64,000 bases of DNA from Neurospora crassa OR74A. Taxonomy: Eukaryota; Ascomycota; Sordariomycetes; Sordariales; Sordariaceae. Positions 1 through 12,494 of this stretch are shown one piece after another. The translations under genes and the position numbers were made by a program. The notes beneath the pieces were generated by a model. It did no database searches, was not told the DNA's origin, and worked only from the letters and a program-made list of their open reading frames with translations. Position 1 is the stretch's first letter. Each line of letters starts with the position of its first letter. Where the stretch lies: contig NC_026507.1 of the NCBI RefSeq assembly GCF_000182925.2, positions 3,038,001-3,102,000 on the forward strand, written 5' to 3'.

Positions 1-3000
1 TGACAAGGACGATGCCTATTGCCCGGTGGTGTGACTTTTCTTATAGCCCAACCGCACATCAGAATAAGGTAGTTCCATGTGTATGTGTAATGCCCTCACA
101 ATTGCTGTTGTGTTAATGCTCGGCTTGCCGGTTAGTATTGATGCCTTCTTGTGTTTTTTGTTCCGCACCTTCGACAGGTAGTCGACGGACGAGTGTATTC
201 ATAGATGATTCGTCTTGTTGGCATATGGTTGGTCGATTGGGTTTGCTATTCCGGTTCTTATATGGCTTTGTCGTATGAGCATGAGATGTTGGAGTCGTAC
301 TGTTTTTTTGGCTCGCGATGGTTTGAGTACATGATCATGATCTCATGTTCGGTCGATGGTCGTTCTTCCGTTCTTGATGGACCTTCGTCGCAACGCGCTT
401 GCCTTGTCGATGATCTGAACCGCTGCTGGGTTTCCGGTTCAACTGGCGCCCTCGGGAACATTTCTCTGGCAAGAACGTTCTGTTGTCGATAGAGGCAAGA
501 ACCTGCGGCTGCTAGTCAGCTGTTGCGTTGTGGTGTACCTTTCTGTTGTTGCGTCGTGCATCCCGGTCTCGAATAGTCGTTGTTTCCTCAGTTCTCAGGA
601 AAGCCAAATTGGTGATGCCATGTTGACCGGATCGAACGTATCTGTCTTGCTTGTCGCGGAAGGGGCACTGCCTTGAGTGAAATGGGGTCATGTGTATCAG
701 GTCAGCTCCCACAAGTATATATATCTCTCTGCTCCCCGACCTCTGAACTCTTTTCTTTCCTTTTCTTCCCCATCTTCTTGCCGGTTCTGTCATGCGCTCA
801 AGAATCCATGGCAGGGATCTCACTTCGGTGGGATGGGCCCGTAGTTTAGCCACCGCACAATTTCTGGTATCACACTCTCGTCTTTGACGAACAAACACGA
901 ACATTTTTTTCGTTGCTCTCGTTGGGATGTGTTTCACCGTCCTGGCGAAGTGAAGAAGAAGATCTTCTGACTCAGTCGGTGTTCGTATTGTTGGAAGTGG
1001 TTGGCATGGGTGGTGGGGGCCGTGATTCTGAATTGAAGTCTCTTGCCGGTCAGCTGGTGATTTCTCGATTGAAGTCGTTCCTTAGCAAGAAATTGCCATG
1101 TCCCTATTGTGCCTTGTACGCCTGCTTTCCGAGGGTTGATAACTGTCCCTAAACATCGTGGTGTCGCTAATGTACCCGGTACATAGGTGAAAGGGATCAG
1201 TTGAGCGGCCACATGTTGTACCTGTGGTATGCCGTAAATCTCGACATGTCGTCGTAACATATTTCAGTTTGTTAGTGATCTCGATATGGCCCTTCAAGTT
1301 AACTGATAAATCAATGAGGAGGCATGATTCTGATGGGATTTGTTTGTCGGTTTCCAAAGTATGCTGGCATCATCTTTAGGGGAGTGTTCAGTAATTTGTC
1401 GATGTGAGAAACACAAAAGTCAAGACTGTTGAATGAAGGAAAGGAACAAGAACAGGCCACCCTGAGAACATGAAGGGGAGAACGAGTATTTATTCTCTGA
1501 CTGGACAAAAGAAATGTGGCCATGCAACACCATCTGCGGAGGCATAATTTCTGGACAATTTCCAAGTTTGAGGATGCGTGACAGAAGCCAAGCCCTTAAG
1601 CATCATGCACCCAACTGTGAGATACCTGCAGCCGAATACTCACGAGCACAATGAAATGAACCTTTCATGTACATTGTTAGTCTAATTACCTAGGTAGGCA
1701 CTTAGTTTTGTTGATAATGTCACATTTATTGATACCATTCTCGTGGAGTGCATTGCGACGGAGGTCCGACTTGCACCTGAGAATATGCAACATGATGGAT
1801 GAGCCGGATTTCATGCATAATCACCTCATATAAAACCGCTGCATTTACCCACCTCTTCCACTTGATTTAATGCCCGGATCATCATATACTCACTGCCAGT
1901 TTGTACTCTTGTGGTTGGATGACTCCGTGTCCGGCCGTCCGGGGCCGAGAGGTGCACCATTGCTTGCATATTTGGTACGCCCAAGACCTGAACCCCAAAC
2001 TCGAAGCTGGCCCGAAGAACAGTTTCAACAACCATCGTGCGAATATCTGGAGCATTCCCTTTGGTTTTAGCAGAGCCTTCAGTTTTGAGAGACATGTATA
2101 ACCGGTTCCCTCTTCCTTCCATATCAGCCTAGCCAAGTACTACTGTACTTGTCGGCCCCCAACCACATTTCATCCATGGTCAATACCTCTTCCACCCAAG
2201 TTTTCGATTTGGAAGAGAGTGACTCCCCGCTTCAGTACTAGTTTGGACAGGTCTTGAGCGAATCATCGCAATGTTCCAGTGTGGTCGTCGTCGTCGTCGT
2301 CGGTCGTCGTGGGCTCGTCGTTGGTCGTCGGTTGTCGGCTTTCCAGCTGCACCGGCCGGCAAGTGTTGCCGGCGGGAGTCTTCAGTCTCGGAATGAGCTC
2401 GGCCATTGCGGTGGCGGTGCACTGACGATGACGAGGTAAACCAGTGGCGCTGTCCTTTTTGGGCTCAATGATTGGTCAACTTTGGGGGGCGTCAAACCAC
2501 CCCTGCCGGCATCCGATCTGAATTGCCAGCCGCCCATGCTGCCCAGGCCAACAGACATCGGCAGGCGGTCATGCAGCAAGAGCCTTGAGTGGTCGGCCAC
2601 GGACAGCGCCATCGGCGGGCAGTGGGCAGAGCGCGCCGTAGGTAAGTACCTAGCCAGAGAGACCTGAGACTGCCCCTGCCGTGGGACTGGTCGGGTGGGT
2701 GGGACAACCTCACCAACCTCACTGGGCCGGGGGGACTGGCTTCCTCAGGCTCCCGTCCCGCCCGCTGGCACCTGAACGGGAACCCACCTTTGTTCGCCTG
2801 ATCCTGATCCATTTCCCCCCCCTCCGCCATTCCATCCTACTCTCCTGCAACCGACTTCGACATCAACTACCAGAGTTTGCATCCCGTCACCATCTTCTCG
2901 CCTGTTGACGAAACCCACCCCAATACCGTGGTGTGACTCAGCGATATAGTGCTTTTTGCTTTCCATCTTGTAAGTCGAACAGACCGCCGTGCTCTCGTCC

Positions 3001-3262
3001 GCTGCCCATTCGTGATCGACTTTTTTTTCTCCCGTTTGCACGACCGACGTGCCCAGCGAGTATTATCGCAGCAGCAGCCAGCCAGCCCACCAGCCTTGAT
3101 TCACTCACTGCCCACTGCCCATTCATTCCGCTTCTTTGCTCTTCCACCGCCCGCAAACGCTGACCCTGACCCTTTAAAACTTGCAGCCACACTTCGTGTC
3201 GTCAACGCAACAGCGATTACGACAACCACAACCACCTACCTTTACACAACTAATATCACACA
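1..3262. other. Gene-free left flank and ubc leader
   Basis: I see no convincing gene here. Reading frames are short, lack recognisable motifs and often lack an ATG. The stretch holds a GTC trinucleotide run near 2284-2302, a CCTAGGTAGG motif near 1687-1698, and from about 2800 a pyrimidine-rich, CAG/CCAGCC-rich tract that looks like the promoter and 5' leader of the ubiquitin-conjugating enzyme starting at 3263. Part of the left side may be untranslated sequence of a gene outside the window. Confidence 0.5.
2284..2302. repeat. GTC trinucleotide microsatellite
   Basis: About six uninterrupted GTC units, followed by several imperfect GTCGTCG units up to about 2340. It lies in the upstream intergenic region and is not in a supported reading frame. 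Confidence 0.8.
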
Positions 3263-4131
<869 letters not shown>

Positions 4132-6817
4132 AGTAGATAATGGGATGGATTTATGGCCGACAAGCAGCGCTGGATCGTTTCTTCAACGTTTTGGCTCCTC
4201 TTTTGGAGGGGCACCCACATATTCACCATGGGAGCACGAGTGTATTGTGGTTCCGGTTCGCGTCCTATATTCCTCTAGGCCCAGAGGGAATTCCCAGCTC
4301 TCTTCAGTGCGAAAGTTGCAAATGCCATTCGAGCGGCTCGAAACAGTGGAGGATGGGGGTGTGGCACAGCAAGCGGTGTCTTTCGATGTCACGACAAGGG
4401 GCGGGGCGGAATCAGCAGGCGCAAGATGTAACCATTGCGTACCGGCACTCAAGTTTCTTTGCTCGCATCACATTATTTACAAAGGTCTGCAATACCAAGG
4501 GGTTCCAGTACAATAGCATTCTGTCTTTCCCTCTATCGTTCCTGATGTTTGGCCTGTGCTCTATCCGTGAATGACGTTCCGCTCTCCATGTGCGAGTATG
4601 GTATCGGGCAGTTTGCAACTAATGAGCCCGCTACTGACCTTGATAGGTATTCGAAGTACCTCTCAACTTTGGTCGGACGAAGTGCGCGAGACTTGTCATC
4701 TCCTTGACATGTGGTTCAAGGCCCAACAGGCTGGCCAGAGAACTAGTAGGTGACTGAGTAGCTGTCATATCTTTCATGTGGATCACGAGACAACTACTCT
4801 CATCATAGGCCATGATAGTGAATCTGTAGGTTAGGTTCTCAGGCTGGCTTTGGAAGGGCAGTCAGAGAGAATGTGAGCATATCAACAAGAAGTCGATGGT
4901 ACCGGACGGCAACGACTTGCCGGCGTTGGGACCTTGTGTGCCCGGCTCATCGGGCTGACCCTCCCCGCGGTTACGCTAGTTGTGGTCATGCTGAAGAGTG
5001 ACCCAGGGCATGCATGCTTCCAAGTCCTCAAACTGAACTGAGGCGATAACGGGCTGGTTTGAGAGTTCGGCGCTTAGAAGTTTGGGTTGAGGTTGCACGG
5101 GATCGAGCCCGTACAATGAACAATAACCCGATGGCAACAAGGCCTCCTTCATGGTTGTTGCGCTTTGGAATCGAAAACCAAACCAGACATTTACCAAAAG
5201 CACGAACCAGTTCTTGATTCCGGTGTCCAGATCTGATCATGGAACAATCCAAATTTGAATGGAGAACCTAAGGGTTGCGAAGACGTCTCTTTCTGGGCAT
5301 TCGAATGCTTCAGTTGAGACTCGCTGCTCGGGCCTTGAGAGAGCCCCTAAAGTAGAACGCCAAGACTTGCAAGACTCCCCTATCAAATGTGTCATGATCC
5401 TGGCCGAAACGGGGAATGCAACACGGGCTGAACCGAATGAGCAGCCTTTGACCAATCACAGCACAGTAGCATGATCTTTATGGGGTCTCTGAGCCAATGT
5501 GGCCATGTCTCCAAGTCCTCAGAGTCTTTGCAGTCTTCAAGTTCAGTTGTCTGTGTGTCTCCGTCTCCGAACAACGTAACGTCCTTGATCCCATCCGCCT
5601 CGACCGGGCAGTCTACCAAAGAGTACGGTCTGAAGCATATTGGTTCAGACAGGAGAAGCTGGTTATGCATCCAGAATGGCGCCATATATTACCTGCCACT
5701 TCACGCCAGGCACTTCTCTTGTAGGTTGCTGCCGCGAATGCCCTGTTCAAAACACACTGGTCTTCTCGGGCGCCACACGAGGCACAGAAACAGATCTCGG
5801 CGTTAAAGCGACTTGACTGGAGAGACACGGAAAACTGCCGTCCGGTCGCAGTCACTTGTGTGTGTTCATTCGCTGTGGCGGCGACTAAAGCACTGAGAGT
5901 GCCTGGTGCTCCCGTGGTAGCACCCATTGCTTGCTAACAACGCCAGTGACACGTTCGGCAGGGTCGCTCGTTTCAACACTGACGAGCCTGGGTCTGAAGT
6001 TGCATAGGATCCCATGCTTTCGATCATTCGATTTTCTCGGTTTCTTTTTCTCATTTCTCTTTGATGGTCCCCTGAAAAGCCCCTGGGAGGTTCCAGACTT
6101 GGGAAAGCCTCAGTCCCTGGTCCATACAACTCTACGTCACTTCAGTCTGTGCCCCCAAACACTCTGTCGAGTCATTTCTTCTGCTTGTTCATTCTGTTGC
6201 CCTCTTTCCTCTTTTCATCTACTGAGTTAACACACTTTGGGTCGTTTTTGCCATTGAGGCTTCCGTTCTCGGGTAGGTGAAAGAGAAACAAGCCGCCAGG
6301 TGCAGGCATTCGTAGTACAGGTATGATGTACCAGAAATCGCCTCATGTTTTATGATTCTCCGACTTTGGTCCGCTTGGGGCACTGTCTTAACCATATCCT
6401 TCCTCCCACATCCCGTGCTCCGCCTAGCCTCTTTCCCTTTTCTGCAGAGGTTTATTCACTTGGAGCTTGTAATTGCTGACCGACACCACTTTAACGTGGC
6501 AGTTACAGGCTCATACCATTACATTCTTTCACAGACAATCTTGTTATCATTCTCGTCTCTCACTCACTTAATACTCGTGTCTCTCGATCAGTTCAGCAGG
6601 CTCTGACTCCCGAGGACCAATCCATCAGAATTCAACAACTATTTCGCAACTTGCTTGAGTGGAACGGAAAGACGAAACCTCCTACCAGGGGGTCTACGAC
6701 GACATACATCTGAAGGGCTGAGAAGGGAGTGAAATTGTCAAGTTCGACGGAGACAAGGGTTGGAATACGAACATCACACACAAATATTGCGACGACAACG
6801 AAAGCAAAACACCCAAG
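4132..6817. other. Intergenic region between ubc and nox-2
   Basis: About 2.7 kb with no supported gene. The first few hundred bases are probably the 3' untranslated region of the E2 gene, and the last 500 or so, pyrimidine-rich, the promoter and leader of nox-2. Base composition is ordinary, without the AT-rich decay expected from repeat-induced point mutation. Short frames on both strands show no recognisable protein. Confidence 0.5.
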
Positions 6818-8707
6818 ATGAGTTACGGAGGGTACGACCTGTACAGGTCGAACACGGATTCGTCGATCGAAAAGCCGTCAGAGAGGTCAAGATGGACGCC
6901 ACTTACTCGCATGCTACTGTCGGGTGAAATGACGCAGGAAAGGCAAAAGGAGCTGAGTCCAAGGGAAAAGTTCGACCGATGGATGGTCAACGAAGGCTAT
7001 CGACGAATGTAAGCACAAACCTTTACTGTCCCTTGGACCGCCGATGGCTTGTTGGGACGAGGGAAGAGAATGGAATGCTGACTGTTACAGCTTCGTCTTC
7101 GTCTTTATGGTGCTCCACGCCATCGTCTTTGCCTTTGGCTTCGTTAACTACGCCGTCAAAGACAACCTACAAATAGCGCGGGATACGTTTGGACCGACAT
7201 ATATGATTGCAAGATCGGCAGCGCTGGTTCTGCACGTCGATGTTGCCCTGGTCCTTTTCCCCGTCTGCCGAACGCTCATCTCGCTCGCAAGACAGACTCC
7301 TCTGAACGGCATCATCCAATTCGACAAGAACATTACCTTCCACATCACGACAGCATGGTCCATCTTCTTCTGGTCGTGGGTGCACACCATTGCCCACTGG
7401 AACAACTTTGCCCAGATTGCAGCCAAGAACAACCTCGGTATCTACGGCTGGCTGTTGGCCAACTTTGTCTCGGGCCCCGGTTGGACTGGCTATATCATGT
7501 TGATCGCGCTGACAGGTATGGTGATCACTTCGGTCGAAAAGACAAGACGGGCGAACTACGAGCGGTTCTGGTACACACACCACATGTTCATCATCTTCTT
7601 CTTTTTCTGGTCCATCCACGGTGCCTTCTGCATGATCCAGCCCGACTTTGCGCCTTTCTGCATTTCCGTCGGCACCACGGCCATCGGTGTGTTCTGGCAG
7701 TACTGGATGTACGGAGGATTTGCCTATCTCGCCGAGCGCATTGCCCGCGAGGTCCGTGGCAAGCACAAGACGTACATCTCCAAGGTTGTCCAGCACCCCA
7801 GCAACGTGTGCGAGATCCAGATCAAGAAGGAGAACACCAAGACCCGCGCCGGCCAGTACATCTTCTTTTGCTGCCCGGCTGTATCCCTGTGGCAGTACCA
7901 TCCCTTCACCCTCACGAGCGCGCCAGAGGAGGACTACATCTCGATCCACGTACGTGTCGTTGGTGATTTTACCAGGCAACTTGCCGAGACTTTGGGGTGC
8001 GAATTCGACAACAAGAAGAAGGGAGACACGTCCAAGGTCGTTGGCGTCAGCCAGGAGAACGACGAAGTTGATCCCGCTCTCCGCCGTGTTCTTCCCCGTG
8101 TGTACGTCGATGGACCGTTCGGCTCCGCCTCCGAAGACGTGTTCAAGTACGAGGTGTCCGTCCTGGTCGGCGCCGGTATCGGCGTGACCCCCTTCGCCTC
8201 CATCCTCAAGTCGATCTGGTATCGCATGAACTACCCGCAACAAAAGACGCGGCTGAGCAAGGTGTACTTCTTCTGGGTCTGCAGAGATTTCGGCTCGTTC
8301 GAGTGGTTCCGCTCTCTGTTGTTGGCTATCGAGGCCCAAGATGTCGACCACCGCATCGAGATCCACACGTACCTGACGGCCAAGATCAAGATTGACGATG
8401 CGACCAACATCATGATCAATGATGCCAACGCCGATAAGGATACCATTACTGGCTTGAGGTCGCCGACGAACTTTGGCCGTCCGAACTGGGATATGATCTT
8501 TAGGGGTATCAGGAAATTGCATGCTCCGGGCGAGGCTGGCGTGTTCTTCTGCGGTCCCAAGGGACTGGGCAGCTCGCTGCACATCTTTTGCAACAAGTAT
8601 AGTGAGCCTGGGTAAGTTCATGGTTCTTTTGTGGTGGACTTGCAACGGAAAGACCGCTAACATCTTGCATTAGTTTCCACTTTGTTTGGGGCAAGGAGAA
8701 CTTCTAA
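6818..8707 (+). CDS. nox-2: NADPH oxidase NoxB (Nox-2)
   Basis: Transmembrane NADPH oxidase that moves electrons from cytosolic NADPH through FAD and two hemes to oxygen, making superoxide. In Sordariales the NoxB class is needed for ascospore germination. Three exons (6818-7008, 7091-8611, 8674-8707) give 581 residues. About 63 residues precede the first membrane span; this N-terminal extension separates NoxB from the shorter NoxA. The membrane domain holds paired histidines, for example in ITFHITTAWS, HTIAHW and FWYTHHMF. The FAD motif HPFT is at 334-337, the NADPH loop GAGIGVTPF is near 424-432, and a CGPKG motif follows. The protein ends WGKENF, encoded by an 11-codon last exon. No EF hands are present. 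Flavocytochrome identity is certain; the NoxB subclass rests on the extension and remembered similarity. Confidence 0.93.
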
Positions 8708-9433
8708 GACTTCACCCTGGTTTCTGTCCCCCTTACCCTGTTCACTCAATAACCTCAGTATGAGGCACGATCTACTAAATCATTTCTGCCTTTTATGCCA
8801 TAGTATATGAGCATGTTTGGACGGCGATGACTGCGAAATTTGCTCGTTACCTGTTTCACCTCTTTATGTGCCAGTTATACCAATTATTGTTTCCAGGTAA
8901 TGGAGAAGCTCGAGGTATTTAGGAAATTTGTTCAAGACGTTATGTTGTCAAGAAACCATAAGATATTTGTGTTCCTTTGCAATCAAATTGAAATCGCATC
9001 AGAAAGTGTCCTCCTTGGAAGAAACACAAGCATGAAGAAGAAGACACAACTTGATCTTTCAACCCCTTGGCTTCGAGTAAACGTCCAACCCTAACCCGTA
9101 GTTGTCCGAGCATCACTCCAATATGAGAGCACACACACGCAGGGATTCTAAGTGCCCCACATTTACCATCGCGAAAGAGGTGCGTCTCCAGGCAGGCAAT
9201 CCGGTCTTCAGCAGCTTCAGCGCGTCAATTCCACTGGACGGACGCGGAAAGCCTCCTCTCGTTTCCCGTCACAAAGTGACATCACCTACCTTCAAGAGAC
9301 CAAGATACCTCCGTCCCGTCTGCAACAACAACCTACTGTACTTTGACTTTCTCCAATTTCTGCACGGAATCCGCCCGACTTACCACCTTGTCCCAATCTC
9401 GAACCCGGAATCGCATGAATAACAATCGCAAAG
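8708..9433. other. Intergenic region between nox-2 and fen1
   Basis: Contains the 3' untranslated region of nox-2 and the promoter and leader of the flap endonuclease gene. Nothing else is recognisable. Confidence 0.6.
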
Positions 9434-10894
9434 ATGGGTATTAAACAGCTTTTTTCGGTCATCAAAGATGAAGCGCCTGACGCCATCAAGGAGGGTGAGA
9501 TCAAGAATCAGTTCGGTCGCAAGGTTGCCATTGTGAGTTTTATGTCATTTTAATCAATGCACTCTTTCTCTTCAAAATATGCTAACATTTCACCTTCCTT
9601 TCACAGGATGCGTACGACTCCCCCGCCCGACCCCAACCCCGACCTCGATCATGAAGGAGAAAAAAAAAAAAAAACGTAACCTACCGTACCATAATCGCTG
9701 ACATCATAACCTCCTCCCTAAACGTTATACAGCTCCATGAGCATCTACAGCTTCCTAATCGCCGTCCGCTCCGATGGCCAACAACTAATGAACGAGGCCG
9801 GCGAAACCACGTCGCATCTAATGGGCATGTTCTACCGCACCCTACGAATGGTCGACAACGGCATCAAGCCGCTTTATGTATTCGACGGCGCGCCGCCCAA
9901 ACTCAAGTCCGGGGAGCTAGCCAAGCGGTTCCAGCGCAAGCAGGAAGCCACCGAAGGGCTGGAGGAGGCCAAAGAAACCGGCACGGCCGAGGACGTGGAG
10001 AAGTTCAGTCGGAGAACGGTCCGCGTCACACGCGAGCATAATGCCGAGTGCCAGAAGTTGTTGAAGTTGATGGGCATCCCCTACATTGTGGCGCCCACCG
10101 AGGCGGAGGCGCAATGCGCAGTGCTGGCGCGGGCGGGCAAGGTGTATGCGGCTGCCAGCGAGGATATGGATACGCTGTGCTTCAACGCGCCGATTTTGCT
10201 TAGGCATTTGACGTTTAGCGAGCAGAGGAAGGAGCCGATTCAGGAAATCCATTTGGAGAAGGTGTTGGAGGGGTTGGGTATGGAGAGGAAGCAAGTATGT
10301 TTTCCCCCCCTGCCTTTTGTTTCTTCGGGCTATCAAAAAAATACTGCGATATGCTGACAGCACCCTCTTTTACAGTTCATCGACCTCTGCATTCTCCTTG
10401 GCTGCGACTACCTCGACCCCATCCCCAAAGTCGGACCCAGCACAGCGCTCAAGCTGATCCGCGAGCACGGCACACTGGAGAAGGTGGTGGAATGGATGAA
10501 GGCGGACCCCAAGGGCCGCTACCAAATCCCAGAGGACTGGCCGTTTGAGGACGCGCGCACGCTCTTCTTCGAGCCGGACGTGCGGCCCGCCGACGACCCG
10601 CTGTGCGACTTTAAGTGGGATAAGCCCGACATCGAGGGGCTCATCCAGTTCCTGGTTCATGAGAAGGGGTTTTCGGAGGACCGTGTCCGCAGCGCGGGCA
10701 CAAAGCTGGAGAAGAACATGAAGACTTCACAACAGGCGAGAATCGAGGGTTTCTTCAAGATACTGCCCAAGACGGAGGAGGAGAAGAAGGCGCATAAGCG
10801 CAAACTGGAGGAGCAGGCGGAGCAGAAGAGGAAGAAGGTCAAGGAGGAGAAAAAGGAAAAGGCGAAGCTTAAGGCGAAGCCTCGTGGTGCTTAG
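9434..10894 (+). CDS. fen1: Flap endonuclease 1 (FEN1/Rad27)
   Basis: Structure-specific 5' flap endonuclease acting in Okazaki-fragment maturation and long-patch base excision repair with PCNA. Exons 9434-9532, 9607-9611, 9733-10294 and 10376-10894 give 394 residues, a normal length. The N-terminal XPG region runs MGIKQLF to [11 protein letters not shown], and the internal XPG region includes the metal-binding acidic segment [10 protein letters not shown]. The helix-hairpin-helix is around [14 protein letters not shown]-binding box is near [10 protein letters not shown], followed by a Lys/Glu-rich tail. The second exon is only 5 nt (GATGC) and encodes catalytic Asp34 plus two bases of Ala35. 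Skipping it breaks the frame, and both flanking introns have usable branch and splice signals. Intron 2 carries a poly(A) run. Confidence 0.95.
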
Positions 10895-12494
10895 GGCGGG
10901 AATGTCATTACGTGGCCCGATTACTTACCGCGTTCTGATGGGTACTGGCGTTTCAGGTATTCAGGAGTTTATGGGAGTTTTACAAAGGCGGAAGGGAAAA
11001 GGGTACGGAGATGTGTGTATTATTTAGCACGTCGAGGAATCCGTGGAACCCAAGGTTACGGGAATGTGTACCTACTTGTTTTTTTTGCGTTTGCCATGCG
11101 AACGATTGAGTCCTCACAGATTTACCGCCATCTAGCTATATATTGATTGATGATCATGGGATACGGATGGGATCATACAGACCGCTACCATGGAGCAACT
11201 GCTGCAATAAGAAAGTTATGTTAATGTATCTCCAACTCCACAATTAGTCGGCCCCATGGAGTTCGCTATGACAAGGTCCATGATAGTACACGTACAGTAC
11301 GTGCATTTAGCATCGGCTCGGTCTTTGTGCAGTGCACTACACTACAGGCTGTGGCCGCGGCACGCACCGCGGCACGCACCGTGGCAGCACCACACTTGCC
11401 TCGGCTCATTGTTGGGTGGTAATCCCAGCCGTTCCAATTGGTCCCGCTGGAACAAATGACATCAGCCTAACGTGGACTCGGTGGAGACCGAAACAGAGAC
11501 ATTCAACGAGACTCGCTGCAAATGGGAACTGGAAGTGATTTGGGAGGGTGTCACATGTTCCCGTATTTCATTCCATTTCGAGAACGACCAGCCTCGCCGT
11601 CGTCATTGTCCTCTGGATAAGCACCGGAGGTTTGGAGCAAAGCCGCCCAAAGACAGTTGAAAGTTTGAATATCAAACTGTGAGGTTTCATGTCAACGAAG
11701 GCGGAGGTGGGTCGGATTGCATAGCGCAGGGGTCTTCCCCACGGGCAGGAGACGGGCAGTCGAGGACGGACAGTGCCAACGAACTGTTGGAAGTCGAGGA
11801 TGAACTTAAGATACAACGAACTGTGAATCTCCAAAATCGTAAAGTCGGACCTAGGTTACAACGGCTTCTGGAACTTTGAATTGGCTGCTTTATCTAGTTT
11901 TCGACCGTGCCATCCGCAGAGACGATTTGGTGAATGTCAACTCACAGTTGATCAGACTGACACTGGCAGCATGCAGCTGTCGGAACCACAAATTCGGACA
12001 ATGTTTACATTCTTGTCGGATGTCAGACACCAACCAGAGTACAGACATAATCCTATCATCCTGCCAACGTCAGATCTCACGCGCATGTGCTCCAACTTTC
12101 AAAGCAATCCAACGTATGAAGTGTACACCAGACGTCGGTGTGGAAGCTTTCCGTGGCATGATCACATGTGAAAGTCCGTTTCGGCGCATTTACCGTGCAG
12201 GACGACTTGAACTTTGGCCGCCCACCATCCATTGGCTGCGCGAATCCATACTGTGGTACAACCGGGGATGCTTGCCAGTGGAATGGATGTGACAAGGGAC
12301 AAGGAGACAAGTTAACTCCCCCACACTCTCCCCCATATGGATCGATTGTGCTTTCAAAGCTGCCCTCGTGGCCCTCTTGGTTCATGTCTTTATTTTCTTG
12401 ATCTTCTCCCGTCTCTCTCCATTCTTATTCTTTCTCTTTCTTCTTGAACTCGTTCATCCGTATACCCATTCCTTATACACTATACCCATCCATC
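10895..12494. other. Intergenic region between fen1 and the acyl-CoA dehydrogenase
   Basis: About 1.6 kb with no supported gene. It includes a small palindrome around 11290-11302 (ACGTACAGTACGT), a CGGCACGCAC tandem near 11355-11380, and a strongly pyrimidine-rich leader from about 12370 to the start codon at 12495. Frames up to 138 codons occur but have no recognisable content. Confidence 0.5.

Noticed and set aside
5040-6020. Apparent similarity between GGGTTGAGGTTGCACGGGAT (about 5083) and GGGTCTGAAGTTGCATAGGAT (about 5990)
   Set aside because: The match is only about 20 bases and does not extend on either side, so a duplicated element cannot be supported.
7167-8663. 498-codon frame antisense to nox-2
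   Set aside because: It is a mirror of the strongly coding nox-2 exon produced by its codon bias; nox-2 on the plus strand is unambiguous.
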